Notes: generated from the letters alone by a model not told the origin. 64,000 nucleotides of DNA from Methanolobus sediminis (GCF_031312595.1 NZ_CP133592.1:2170001-2234000); one strand, 5' to 3'; positions 34,944 to 43,563 are shown, counted from the first letter of the stretch. Numbers and translations: made by a program.

Positions 34944-35516
34944 TCAGTCTGTAATTCCAAACACTTTCTTCAGGTAGTATCCTGAGTAAATGGCTCCTGC
35001 AGGATTATGTGCAAGCACACGATCCTTTACAATAAATGTGGTTACCGGCGCTGCTGAATGCTGTGTGAAAACTATGTCATGTCCTATGCAAAGGCCGATA
35101 ATGATATTGAGTTCTGTGGCTTTCTTTTCAAGTATCATTGCCTGGCCTATGGGGTTGCATGTCGGGTCAAAGGATTCAGGGTATAATTTTTCAAGTTCAT
35201 ACTCTTCTTTGCTGATTGCTGAAACTTTGCAGCATACGGAAAATACATCAAAATGCTTTTCCAGGATTTTTTCTATGATCTCTGCTTCCTTTTCCATGCC
35301 AACACAGAAAGCAAGCCCGAGTTTTTTGTAGCCCATCTCCTGCGCATACAGGATTATTTCTTCAAGCCTTGTTTTCTGCATATAGTATCGGGCTTCAATG
35401 GCAGCAGAAATTTTCATAGATTCAAGCTCGTTCCCTTCATAACTGATATCGTCGGTTATGCCTGCACAATCCTTGCCTTCCCGGCACATTTTATCATCGC
35501 AATACGCGCATTTCAT
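34944..35516 (-). CDS. DUF1847 metal-binding protein
   Basis: A 190-residue protein with an N-terminal cysteine cluster (MKCAYCDDKMCREGKDCAG: Cys 3, 6, 11, 17), then MGYKKLGLAFCVGMEKEA, CKVSAISKEEY, CNPIGQAMIL and GLCIGHDIVF. This is the DUF1847 family, whose cysteines are thought to bind metal; the activity is unknown. It lies between an MBL hydrolase and a DUF169 gene. No rRNA or tRNA binding hints are seen. Confidence 0.82.
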   Translation of the reverse strand: MKCAYCDDKMCREGKDCAGITDDISYEGNELESMKISAAIEARYYMQKTRLEEIILYAQEMGYKKLGLAFCVGMEKEAEIIEKILEKHFDVFSVCCKVSAISKEEYELEKLYPESFDPTCNPIGQAMILEKKATELNIIIGLCIGHDIVFTQHSAAPVTTFIVKDRVLAHNPAGAIYSGYYLKKVFGITD

Positions 35517-35621
35517 TCAGAGACCACCTGGTGACCTGAAATCAGGTCATGTATGAGGGTATATTCTCTCATATGAGTTAAAATATATGGTGGCATAAGC
35601 TTTTGTTCAGAACTTATTTTT

Positions 35622-36320
35622 TCACTTCTGTCTTGCCTTTTGCATTGGACCATCGCTTATTTTTTCGAGAGCTTCTATCATCTTTTCCAGATTCTTATAA
35701 GGAATTCCTGCTATCATTTCATCATTCTGGATGTCTGTTGATCGACGGCATCCATAGCAACCAAGGCTCATATTCATTTTACCACTGGTAATTGGTATTA
35801 TAGTGGAATCAACACATGTTGCCTGGAATGCTGCAGTACTGAATGCCTGCCTTCCACCTTCAAAAAATGTAGCTGCAGGGATAAGCCAGTATAGCGTTTC
35901 AGGAAGGTCAATTAGTAAAACTACATCTGGTTCTGTTTTGAAGTCCTTCAAAGGTCCGACTACTGTAGCAATGGTACTCTCTTCTTCAAATGCTGAGCGT
36001 TGACATATCATGTTCGCTGCAGCATCGGAACAATCAAACATTCCAAGATTCGCATGGAATTCCCCTTCCTTTACTTTAGGAGGCAGTGGCACAAGTCCAA
36101 GACTTGAGGCTCCAACCATACACGCATGTTTGTCTGCGGGAATTACAAAAGATTCTCCTTTCCTTGCCCTCATTATTGACTGGCAGTGTCGGATGTTTTT
36201 CTCAGGTTCACTGAATCCTTCCGGAATCTTTTCGCCTTTCCTTATTACTTTTACAGCAACCGGTTCATACCTGAGGCCAAGGAGCTTTACAAGTTTATCT
36301 GATATCTCGGCATTGTCCAT
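35622..36320 (-). CDS. DUF169 family protein (copy 2)
   Basis: A 232-residue DUF169 protein: LLGLRYEPVAVKVIRKGEKIP, IRHCQSIMRARKG, DKHACMVGASSLGL, and ATCVDSTIIPITSGKMNMSLGCYGCRRST. The cysteines at RHCQ, ACMVGA and GCYGCR align with those of the copy at 33505, although overall the two are diverged. It is upstream of the DUF1847-MBL pair on the same strand, with about 100 bases between. Possibly a redox or metal-handling protein. Confidence 0.82.
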   Translation of the reverse strand: MDNAEISDKLVKLLGLRYEPVAVKVIRKGEKIPEGFSEPEKNIRHCQSIMRARKGESFVIPADKHACMVGASSLGLVPLPPKVKEGEFHANLGMFDCSDAAANMICQRSAFEEESTIATVVGPLKDFKTEPDVVLLIDLPETLYWLIPAATFFEGGRQAFSTAAFQATCVDSTIIPITSGKMNMSLGCYGCRRSTDIQNDEMIAGIPYKNLEKMIEALEKISDGPMQKARQK

Positions 36321-36430
36321 GTTTCCAACTCCTCATAAACTCTTATTAATAATATTTTAGTAAGCTGGTTATTTACTGGTTTCGATTCCAGTTACAATAG
36401 GATTTGATAAGAAGCTGGAAATTGTATGAG

Positions 36431-36470
36431 TAAATAAAAAGAAAAAAAGGTGACTGTGTAATTGACACAG
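36431..36470 (-). terminator. Hairpin-T tract terminator after cfbA
   Basis: On the minus strand CTGTGT-CAATT-ACACAG (36465-36470 with 36454-36459) begins one base after the cfbA stop and is followed by a long T-rich run (36431-36450). A classic intrinsic-type terminator shape. Confidence 0.7.
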
Positions 36471-36471
36471 T

Positions 36472-36867
36472 TTAAAGGACTTCCTGTGCTCTCTTGAAGA
36501 TAAGTTCTGCGATGAGCTTGTCACTTCCAAGAGGCTTTGCGTAGACGATCTTTACCTTGTTTCCGTCAAGTTCAAGTTCACCTTCGTTAGTCTCAGGGTC
36601 CAGTTTAAGGATTGCAGGGATATCTTCTGTAATGTGGATGCCTGATGCAAGGAATACTGGTGCTGCAGCGATGGTTGTTACACCTGTACCTTCAAATGAC
36701 ATGAGTGCCTCTTCTACGGTAGGTTCGCTGTTCTCCATGAATCCTGCCTTTACGATGTACTCTGGGTGGTTCTCTGCAATCATATCTGCGATCTCGGTTA
36801 CTACCTGGTTGTTGTATGGTAATCTGCTGCCGTGTCCAATAGCCAAAATTCCTATTTTTTCGCTCAT
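36472..36867 (-). CDS. cfbA: Sirohydrochlorin nickel/cobalt chelatase CfbA (CbiX-S)
   Basis: A 131-residue single-domain chelatase: [12 protein letters not shown] with the metal-site His 12, [15 protein letters not shown], and [15 protein letters not shown] with the second His. In methanogens the small CbiX homologue inserts nickel into sirohydrochlorin as the first step toward coenzyme F430 of methyl-CoM reductase, and can insert cobalt for cobamides. It has its own TATA box (36884-36893 region, about 21 bases ahead of the ATG) and its own terminator, so it is a single-gene unit next to the fmd cluster. Confidence 0.9.
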   Translation of the reverse strand: MSEKIGILAIGHGSRLPYNNQVVTEIADMIAENHPEYIVKAGFMENSEPTVEEALMSFEGTGVTTIAAAPVFLASGIHITEDIPAILKLDPETNEGELELDGNKVKIVYAKPLGSDKLIAELIFKRAQEVL

Positions 36868-36998
36868 AATGTAACCTTCTTTATTATATAAAGTAATATT
36901 CTCAACAGTATTTGTGTTACGTTGCAGGGGTAGTAGGGTGTTAATGAGATATAATGGTTTTTGTTTGCATTAGGATAGCAGTGTGAAGAAGCTAATTA

Positions 36999-37823
36999 TT
37001 ATATCCTGATTCTCTCTTCACCTGCATAAACATACAGATTCTTCCCTCTCACAAAAGCTACCAGCGTCATCCCTGCCTTATCAGCCAGTTCAACTGATTC
37101 TCGTACAGTGGCACCTTTACTTGAAATAAGAGGTATGCCTGCATTCATAGCCTTTGAAACCATGGTAGATGCCAGCCTGCCAGTAGTGGCAAGACCGCAT
37201 TCTGAAAGATCAGTTCCATTCATCAGAGCTTTACCCACAACCTTGTCCACTGAGCATGCTCTGCCAACGTCCTCGCAGAAATAGAGCACTTCTCCCTGGT
37301 TGTTGTAGATAATAGATGTGTGTGCACCGCCGGTACTGTGCCATGCTCTTCCAAGTTCTTTTAATTGGCTGACGGCATGAGCAATTGCTTCGGTGCTGAA
37401 TTTTGTATCTGACTTAATGTGTTTGATAACATCTTTGCGGTATGATGTTGTCCCGCATCTTTCAAGATGTGTTAGTTCCTCCAGCTCAGGAGTGTTAATT
37501 TCAATTTCACAGAAAATAGATTTTTCTTCAATCTTTATTGAATCAACCGGTGTATCAGGTTCAATGAACCCCTCGCAGACCAGAAATCCCAATGCCAGCT
37601 CCTCAAGTTCGCAGGGGCTTGCAAAAAAAGTAGTTATGTGAACGTTATTCACGAAAAGCTCAAACTTTTCCTCAACAATAACGTCCACAGTAATGTGTTG
37701 TTTACTGTTCTCAGTGATTTCCAGGCACTCTATTGGGACATAAAAGGGAGAGGAAATCGTTTCCTCGCCTTTGAAGAAGACTTCAGTCTTCCTGTTCCTT
37801 TCTGAGTACCAGTGCTCACTCAT
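36999..37823 (-). CDS. fdhD: FdhD-type cofactor sulfurtransferase
   Basis: A 274-residue FdhD: FFASPCELEELALGFLVCEGFI, ERCGTTSYRKD, HSTGGAHTSIIYN, CEDVGRACSVDKVVGKAL, TTGRLASTMVSKAMNAGIPL. FdhD moves sulfur from a cysteine desulfurase onto the molybdenum cofactor of formate dehydrogenase-like enzymes. In E. coli the sulfur-carrying site is a CxxC; here only Cys 123 is present at that place (CGTTS). Its ATG overlaps the fmdB stop by four bases (ATGA), so it is translationally coupled to the very subunit that holds the cofactor. No formate dehydrogenase gene is in the window, so its client is most likely FmdB. Confidence 0.92.
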   Translation of the reverse strand: MSEHWYSERNRKTEVFFKGEETISSPFYVPIECLEITENSKQHITVDVIVEEKFELFVNNVHITTFFASPCELEELALGFLVCEGFIEPDTPVDSIKIEEKSIFCEIEINTPELEELTHLERCGTTSYRKDVIKHIKSDTKFSTEAIAHAVSQLKELGRAWHSTGGAHTSIIYNNQGEVLYFCEDVGRACSVDKVVGKALMNGTDLSECGLATTGRLASTMVSKAMNAGIPLISSKGATVRESVELADKAGMTLVAFVRGKNLYVYAGEERIRI

Positions 37824-39133
37824 GCTTCCTTTTTAGCCTTTACCTTTGCAAAGAGCTGCTTAAGGGTGTCCTCATTGCTCTTTGTTTCAGAGAATGGGGA
37901 ATCTGTGAATGGCTCGAAGTATACAGGCACATTGTCCAGCCTGTAGAATGTACCATCACATTCCATAGCATCAATTACACCAGGCAGAACGACATCTGCT
38001 GCAGTGGTTGATGGACATGGTGCAATATCAAGGCAGATCATTGGGATATCTGCGAGATACTGTGCACTGTCTGCAGGAATATGGTCCATCAGGTCTGCAC
38101 ACATAACGAATGCAGCGTCAACGTCCTTTTCCCTGAGCAGGTCCACACAGGTTGTCTCTCCAGGGTTGTACCTTGGGTATCCCTTTGTGAAGTCAAGACC
38201 GAATGGGTAACCGTAGAGGTAGGATGCAAGCTGGTTGAATCCTGCTACGTTACAGTGACCTCTGAGAGCACCGATGTTACACTTGGTGTAGTTGTTCATT
38301 TCCTTGACGAAGTTCAGTGCGATCTCAATGTTCCTGTGCTTTCCGTATGAGGATGAAACACCAAGACCAACGTAGATAGCTACGAAGTTTGATTCCTTCA
38401 TCATCTCAACTGTCTGTTTCATCACTGAAATTGGGATTCCTGTGATCTCTTCAACAGATGGGTGTGGCTCTTTGCCATTCAGGATTGTGAACAGTGCGCT
38501 GAGAAGCTCGTAGTCGGAGTTAGGGTTAAGCTGAAGGTGCAGGTCTGATGCAGCGGCTGTAGGGGTTACCCTTGGGTCCACTGTGACCATTGTCCTGTCA
38601 AATCTTCCTCTCTTTGTCCAGTATCCTCTTGGGAATACACCGTACCTTGACATGTGTCTTGGCATGGATTCCAGTGCATTGACACCCCAGTACACGATCA
38701 TGTCGGCTCTGTTCTTTGCCTGACCGGCTGTAGCTCCGACCATACCGGATTCCTGGATACCCATAACTGTTGGTCCGTGGCAGATAGTTGCGTTAGAGTC
38801 TGCTATTCCACCAAGGTATTCAGCAATGTGAAGTCCTACTTCCTGTGCTTCACAGGATGTCTCACTTCCAAGGAAGAAGAATGGCTTCTTTGCATTTACA
38901 AGAATATCTGCTGCCATTTCAAGTGCTTCATCCCAGCTTACGTCCTTTACCTTACCATTTTCCCTGATGGTTGGTTTAAGGAGTCTGTGGTGGCTTACAA
39001 CTTCCTTGAACTTGGCAGAACCCATTTTACATGCATTCTGGACATCTATTGTGCCGTTCTCTTTATCGAGATTCACCTGAACGTCGTCACATGAACCTCC
39101 GCAAACAGGACAGATAATGTTCTTATAGACCAT
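37820..39133 (-). CDS. fmdB: Formylmethanofuran dehydrogenase subunit B (molybdenum type)
   Basis: A 437-residue catalytic subunit. N-terminal 4Fe-4S site Cys 8, 11, 15 and 35 (CPVCGGSC, ACKMG). Cys 118 in ATICHGPTVMG is the ligand of Mo or W (selenocysteine in some paralogues; plain cysteine here). It reduces CO2 to formate, or oxidises formate, with two bound pterin dinucleotides; formate then passes to FmdA. The order F-A-C-D-B matches the molybdenum fmd operon of Methanosarcina barkeri, hence the symbol, but whether Mo or W is used cannot be told from sequence alone. It follows fmdD directly. Confidence 0.93.
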   Translation of the reverse strand: MVYKNIICPVCGGSCDDVQVNLDKENGTIDVQNACKMGSAKFKEVVSHHRLLKPTIRENGKVKDVSWDEALEMAADILVNAKKPFFFLGSETSCEAQEVGLHIAEYLGGIADSNATICHGPTVMGIQESGMVGATAGQAKNRADMIVYWGVNALESMPRHMSRYGVFPRGYWTKRGRFDRTMVTVDPRVTPTAAASDLHLQLNPNSDYELLSALFTILNGKEPHPSVEEITGIPISVMKQTVEMMKESNFVAIYVGLGVSSSYGKHRNIEIALNFVKEMNNYTKCNIGALRGHCNVAGFNQLASYLYGYPFGLDFTKGYPRYNPGETTCVDLLREKDVDAAFVMCADLMDHIPADSAQYLADIPMICLDIAPCPSTTAADVVLPGVIDAMECDGTFYRLDNVPVYFEPFTDSPFSETKSNEDTLKQLFAKVKAKKEA

Positions 39134-39134
39134 T

Positions 39135-39524
39135 TTATTTTCCTCCCATGTACATTTTTATGACAAGTTCCTCTGCACTGAGGATTTCGTCGTCGGTAGG
39201 TTCAACAAAAACAGGAGCTCCCTTATAACGTGGTGAACCTGTTGAGAATGTGTCAGGTTCAACAACTACGTTTGCCCAGATGGACCTTGGTATGAATACC
39301 TGACCTGATCTCATTGCTTCAGTTACTTTAGTCTTAACTGCAACTGAGTATTTTCTATCTCTTGATATGACTGCCACTTTTTCAGGACAGCCGAGGGATG
39401 TAAAGTCTTCTGCACACATCCAGCAGACTGCACATTCCTTTGTGTAGTCATCGGTATACTTGCTTCCGCCTTTTGCAAGTCTTCCTTCATCGATGGTACT
39501 ACCTGTATTGAGTAATGCTTCCAT
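39135..39524 (-). CDS. fmdD: Formylmethanofuran dehydrogenase subunit D
   Basis: A 129-residue molybdopterin-dinucleotide-binding-domain protein: NTGSTIDEGRLAKGG, ECAVCWMCAEDFTSLGCPEKVAVIS, IPRSIWANVVVEPDTFSTGSPRYKG. It completes the cofactor site of FmdB. The ATG at 39524 has AGGTG nine bases upstream; an ATG at 39545 would add seven residues and overlap fmdC. One base separates it from fmdB. Confidence 0.92.
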   Translation of the reverse strand: MEALLNTGSTIDEGRLAKGGSKYTDDYTKECAVCWMCAEDFTSLGCPEKVAVISRDRKYSVAVKTKVTEAMRSGQVFIPRSIWANVVVEPDTFSTGSPRYKGAPVFVEPTDDEILSAEELVIKMYMGGK

Positions 39525-39535
39525 GATTAAACACC

Positions 39536-40345
39536 TCACAGACACTCGTTGTTGTCACAGGAAACGTATAATACGCCTTTTCCTTTCTGTGGAATTGCGT
39601 AGTCACCTGCAAACTTCTTGTATTCTCCAGGGCACTCGATGTCATCGAATTTAAGGTCTGATTCAACACCTTCCATTGTAAATCCTGGTGTGAATCTCTC
39701 AATGCAACCACCGATAACAATGGTACCACCGGTCATCTCTGCTCCAACGGTTCTGACAGCGTTTCCTTTTACGACAATAAGGCCGCCACTGATGCGTATT
39801 CCGCAGAAGTGTTTTACACTGCCGCCAATGACGATCTGTCCACCGGTAAGGCCACCGCCTACCTGGCTGACAGCATTTCCGTCAATTGTGATGCGTCCGC
39901 CGGACATTCCTTTCCAGCTACCACGGTATGCACAACCGACGTGGTCCTTTGTGTTTCCTTTAATGTGGATGGAACCGCCTTTCATTTCCATTCCTGCCCA
40001 TGAGTCCGCATCGCCTTCGACAACAATTTCGCCGCCCATCATTCCAGAGCCAACGTGCATTCCTGCACTGCCCTTCACGAGGATCTTGCCTGCTGTCATT
40101 TCCTGACCTATGCGTTTTACTCTTGAGACATCACCATCAAAGATGATAGTTGTATCTTCTGCTGAGCTTCCACCATTGCCTTCTACTGAAAAGAAGTCTG
40201 TAAGTGGGTACTCTGTTGGGCCCTGCCAGACGAGTAATTTTCCAATCTCATCGGCACTTTTACCAGCAAAGTTGTCAGGTGTGACAACCTCTGCCTCTAC
40301 GGTAAGGTCGAAATTTCCTGTTGGTTTAAGTATTACGTCTGCCAT
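39536..40345 (-). CDS. fmdC: Formylmethanofuran dehydrogenase subunit C
   Basis: A 269-residue beta-helix subunit, with at least six repeats of the GxxGGxIxxxG type (GSGMMGGEIVVEGDAD, GMEMKGGSIHIKGNT, GMSGGRITIDGNA, GGLTGGQIVIGG, RISGGLIVVKGN, EMTGGTIVIGG). These resemble the glutamate synthase C-terminal domain and bridge FmdA and FmdB. The ATG at 40345 is preceded by GGAGAAGTGAT, a strong site. It lies five bases after fmdA. Confidence 0.94.
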   Translation of the reverse strand: MADVILKPTGNFDLTVEAEVVTPDNFAGKSADEIGKLLVWQGPTEYPLTDFFSVEGNGGSSAEDTTIIFDGDVSRVKRIGQEMTAGKILVKGSAGMHVGSGMMGGEIVVEGDADSWAGMEMKGGSIHIKGNTKDHVGCAYRGSWKGMSGGRITIDGNAVSQVGGGLTGGQIVIGGSVKHFCGIRISGGLIVVKGNAVRTVGAEMTGGTIVIGGCIERFTPGFTMEGVESDLKFDDIECPGEYKKFAGDYAIPQKGKGVLYVSCDNNECL

Positions 40346-40350
40346 TAAAA

Positions 40351-42105
40351 TCACTTCTCCGCATTGACCTGGATAGGTGTTGGGTTTGCCAGGTACTTCT
40401 CAGGTGTTGGGTATCTGTCGAAACCAAGTGTGTAGTACTTGAACCACTTCTTGACATCCTGAAGCATGCTCTTCTCGTCATCTGCGTCGGTTGCAATGTC
40501 AGAGTAGAATGTGTTTTTCTCCGGGATTGCTACGATTTCACCCATCTGAGAGACAACTTCTCCAGCCTTGATGGTGTATGCAGTGTTCTCGAATCCTCTT
40601 ATGATGCTCTCATAGTCAGCAACTTCAAGCTTCTTTGGATCAATGTCATAAATTGCGACGTCACCGTCAGCACCGACACCAAGTGTACCCTTCCTGTATG
40701 ACATACCGATTGTTCTTGCAGGATTTGCACGGGTGATGGTTGCGATCTCAAAGAGATCCATTTCCCTTGTCTCTGCACCGAGGTCGGTTCTGTCCTGTGC
40801 CCACTTGTGACATTCTGCAAATGTATCCTGCCTTGCCTTGTTAGACATAAGCCATGCAATTACCAGTGGGTATTTAATGAATGGTCCACCGTTTGGACTG
40901 TCGGTTGTCATGATAGTCTTCCATGCGTCCTTGACGTATAGGAGAGTTTCAAGACCCATTGCCCACTGTACACTGTGTACAGGGTTACTCTTAAAGTATT
41001 CAAATGGAAGTACACCAGATCCACACTCACACTCCACATCTGTGTTAGACCATTTGTGGCCAGTGAGTACGTAAAGATCATGGATTGCAGGACCGTCACC
41101 GGTCATGACAGTTGCGTCACCAAATGGTACACATCCACTGTCAAACACAATATGGTCGTTGCTGTTGACGTAATCAGTAATTCCTTTTACACCAGATTCG
41201 AAGTCTCTCCATGAGGTACCGCCGAAAGCATTGAACTGGCAGTGTGTAAGGTAAACAGATTCGTGTCTCTTAGCATTCTTCTTTGTCTCTGCCCACTCAA
41301 CGTCCATGTTTGGCTTTGCCTTGACGTTCTTTGGTATCTTGAGTGAGTCTCTTGTGATCTCCCAGCATCCTGGGTGACCAAGGTTGTTTGCGTGAAGGTG
41401 AACAGGCATTGGGATTCCGAGCTTCTCATTGAGCTCTGTGAGTCCCTTGATAATCTCTTCAGGTGTGACCTCGAAGTGGATGTTAGCCTGGTCAAGAGCT
41501 CCAATGTTCTCTCCCCATCCCCAGTTCTCTACACCGGCAGGGTTGACACATTTTATACCATAGGTCTTGTGGGTTCTCATCATCCATGAGACGTATGCTG
41601 CTGCCTTGTCGATATCTCCTTCTTTGAGGTATCTCATAAGGAACCAGTTGTTACCCAGTACAAGGTATCCACCCATGTCGAGCATAGGGGTTGAGCGCAT
41701 TTCCTCATGTGTGTGGCGCGCTTCCATTGGTGGGACAGCTGCCTCAAAAACAGTTGTGTATCCCATCTTGGAGTACTCGTATCCACCAAGGTAAACGGAT
41801 GGTACACTGTATCCACAGCCAGAGTGGGTAAGCGGTGTTTTCTTCTGGTAGAATTTGTAGTGGTCCTCAGGCCTCATCATCCTACCTACGTTGACCTTTG
41901 CTCCTGCTACGTGGGAGTGGGAGTCAACACCACCAGGCATGACAGTCTTGCCCTTTGCATCAATTTCCTTTACATCTTTCATGTCAGCGCCGGAAAGTTC
42001 TGTGACAACCTTTCCGTCTTTGATGAAGATGTCCATCATTTCGCCGTTAATGTCGTTGAGCGGGTCATAAACGTAACCGTTCTTGATTGCAATAGTTCCT
42101 GCCAT
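40351..42105 (-). CDS. fmdA: Formylmethanofuran dehydrogenase subunit A
   Basis: A 584-residue amidohydrolase: GGVDSHSHVAGA with His 63 and His 65 of the dinuclear metal site, MPVHLHANNLGHPG, the lysine near residue 180 expected to be carboxylated (YGIKCVNPAG), and late TMTTDSPNGGPF. It condenses formate with methanofuran to formylmethanofuran. A long internal channel leads from the FmdB site. It starts two bases after the fmdF stop and is well conserved over its entire length. Confidence 0.95.
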   Translation of the reverse strand: MAGTIAIKNGYVYDPLNDINGEMMDIFIKDGKVVTELSGADMKDVKEIDAKGKTVMPGGVDSHSHVAGAKVNVGRMMRPEDHYKFYQKKTPLTHSGCGYSVPSVYLGGYEYSKMGYTTVFEAAVPPMEARHTHEEMRSTPMLDMGGYLVLGNNWFLMRYLKEGDIDKAAAYVSWMMRTHKTYGIKCVNPAGVENWGWGENIGALDQANIHFEVTPEEIIKGLTELNEKLGIPMPVHLHANNLGHPGCWEITRDSLKIPKNVKAKPNMDVEWAETKKNAKRHESVYLTHCQFNAFGGTSWRDFESGVKGITDYVNSNDHIVFDSGCVPFGDATVMTGDGPAIHDLYVLTGHKWSNTDVECECGSGVLPFEYFKSNPVHSVQWAMGLETLLYVKDAWKTIMTTDSPNGGPFIKYPLVIAWLMSNKARQDTFAECHKWAQDRTDLGAETREMDLFEIATITRANPARTIGMSYRKGTLGVGADGDVAIYDIDPKKLEVADYESIIRGFENTAYTIKAGEVVSQMGEIVAIPEKNTFYSDIATDADDEKSMLQDVKKWFKYYTLGFDRYPTPEKYLANPTPIQVNAEK

Positions 42106-42107
42106 TT

Positions 42108-43127
42108 TTAAACCTCCCTTTTCTCAAGTGTAATGGCACCTACCGGGCAGATCATAGCACATGCACCATCTGAACCACAGAGGTCCTGGTTTACGACCTT
42201 TGCCACACCGTTCCTGACTTCAAGAACCTTCTTGGCATCTACTTCGTTCAGGTAGCCTGCTCCGACTTCTTCATCAGTTGCGTTTACAGGACAGACAATT
42301 ACACAGTTTCCGCATCCAAGACATGAAGCTTCATCGATAATAAGAGTTGATGTAAGTGTAGGTCTCTTCATTTCAGCATTCAGCAGTTTCTTCTCAAGAA
42401 GTGTCTTCTTGTCTACTTCTGGAATGATTGCTGTCTTAGTAACAGTAATAGCGTCGACAGGACATGCCATGTCACATGCACCACAATAGATACATGCATC
42501 AGCACGCTGTGCAACTTTATCAACTCTTTCTCCAGATTCCCAGTCAGGGTTGAACAGTGCATTACATGGGCATGTGTCTACACAGCTGCGGCATGCGGTA
42601 CAGACATTCTCATCTCTGAACCATGTTCCTTCAAATGGTTTTTCAACACTGATTGCTTCAGCAGGACAAACAGATGCACACCATCCACAGTGTATGCAAC
42701 ATTCTGTGTCAATAGTAGTTTCACCGTCAACACTGGCAGTTCCATCGTTGGAAAGCCACTGTTTGACCTCAATGCAACCCTGAGGACAGATCTGTTCACA
42801 GAGTCCGCAGTGTACACAGTTGTCATTGACTGTTGTGTCCTTAAGTGCAACGCTTATGTAAGCATTATCATTTACAGACTCTCCGGCCTGTTTCAGTTCG
42901 AGTGCACCTGTAGGGCATGTCTTTGCACAGATTCCGCAAACAATGCAGAGCTCTGTCTGGTTCTCAAGGAAATCTTTGTCGATAAGTCCTCTGGCCACGG
43001 CTCCTACTGAACCGATAACTAATGAACCCTTAGGACATGCCATAACGCACGTTCCACAACCGATACACTTCTCAGGAGTGTATTCAAGTTGCTTGTCGTC
43101 TTTTACTCCAAACACTACTTCGTTCAT
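42108..43127 (-). CDS. fmdF: Polyferredoxin subunit F of formylmethanofuran dehydrogenase
   Basis: A 339-residue polyferredoxin. I count seven complete CxxCxxCxxxCP motifs (CIGCGTCVMACP, CIVCGICAKTCP, CVHCGLCEQICP, CIHCGWCASVCP, CTACRSCVDTCP, CIYCGACDMACP, CLGCGNCVIVCP) and one eighth site (CGSDGACAMICP) in which the second cysteine of the motif is missing. It carries electrons to FmdB. It is the first gene of the fmd operon, with a leader of about 285 bases from the predicted promoter. No fmdE gene precedes it. Confidence 0.94.
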   Translation of the reverse strand: MNEVVFGVKDDKQLEYTPEKCIGCGTCVMACPKGSLVIGSVGAVARGLIDKDFLENQTELCIVCGICAKTCPTGALELKQAGESVNDNAYISVALKDTTVNDNCVHCGLCEQICPQGCIEVKQWLSNDGTASVDGETTIDTECCIHCGWCASVCPAEAISVEKPFEGTWFRDENVCTACRSCVDTCPCNALFNPDWESGERVDKVAQRADACIYCGACDMACPVDAITVTKTAIIPEVDKKTLLEKKLLNAEMKRPTLTSTLIIDEASCLGCGNCVIVCPVNATDEEVGAGYLNEVDAKKVLEVRNGVAKVVNQDLCGSDGACAMICPVGAITLEKREV

Positions 43128-43433
43128 TTGATCTTCTCCGTAATCCTGCCTATAAGTACAAATGCTTCCAGGTCATGTCTTGTGAAAGATTGCAGCGGTT
43201 CTGCAGAAAAAAGAATGCAGATATCAGTATTACTGAGGCCACTAAAGAACATTTCTCAATCAAGCACTTTTTGTGTTTGCGGGCATGAATACGCCTTTTT
43301 CAACAAGCATTACATCGGGCAAAGAGCCTTCCGGAAATACTCGCTAACAATCTTGATTCTCAATGATCGTGTCACTTTACTTAAGTCTCAGCCCATTGGG
43401 TCGAGAATTGTAAAATATAGTGACGCGTATTTG

Positions 43434-43473
43434 TTATAAAAGTATCGTTTGTATCCGTTGTTATCGTTTGTAT
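43434..43473 (-). promoter_or_regulatory. fmd operon promoter with two 12-base direct repeats
   Basis: On the minus strand ATACAAACGATA occurs twice (43473-43462 and 43454-43443), repeated at a 19-base period, and the second copy runs directly into CTTTTATAA (TATA, 43442-43434). Transcription should start near 43412. Direct repeats just upstream of TATA are where archaeal activators bind. fmd operons respond to molybdate and growth substrate in other Methanosarcina; whether this is the basis here is unknown. Confidence 0.55.
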
Positions 43474-43563
43474 TTTTCGACTGTCCCTGCTATTGGCCAA
43501 CATTCATACTAAATATTTTAATAGAATCCATATTTCTCGTAGGTTTTATATACTACTAATTAT

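Noticed and set aside
38654-39094. Long frames opposite fmdB, fmdA and clpB (for example 38654-39094, 39618-40106)
   Set aside because: They mirror strongly conserved genes and arise from codon bias on the other strand.
43089-43439. 116-codon plus-strand frame opposite the fmd leader
   Set aside because: Starts inside fmdF on the opposite strand, composition is not coding-like, and it ends at the fmd promoter; probably chance.
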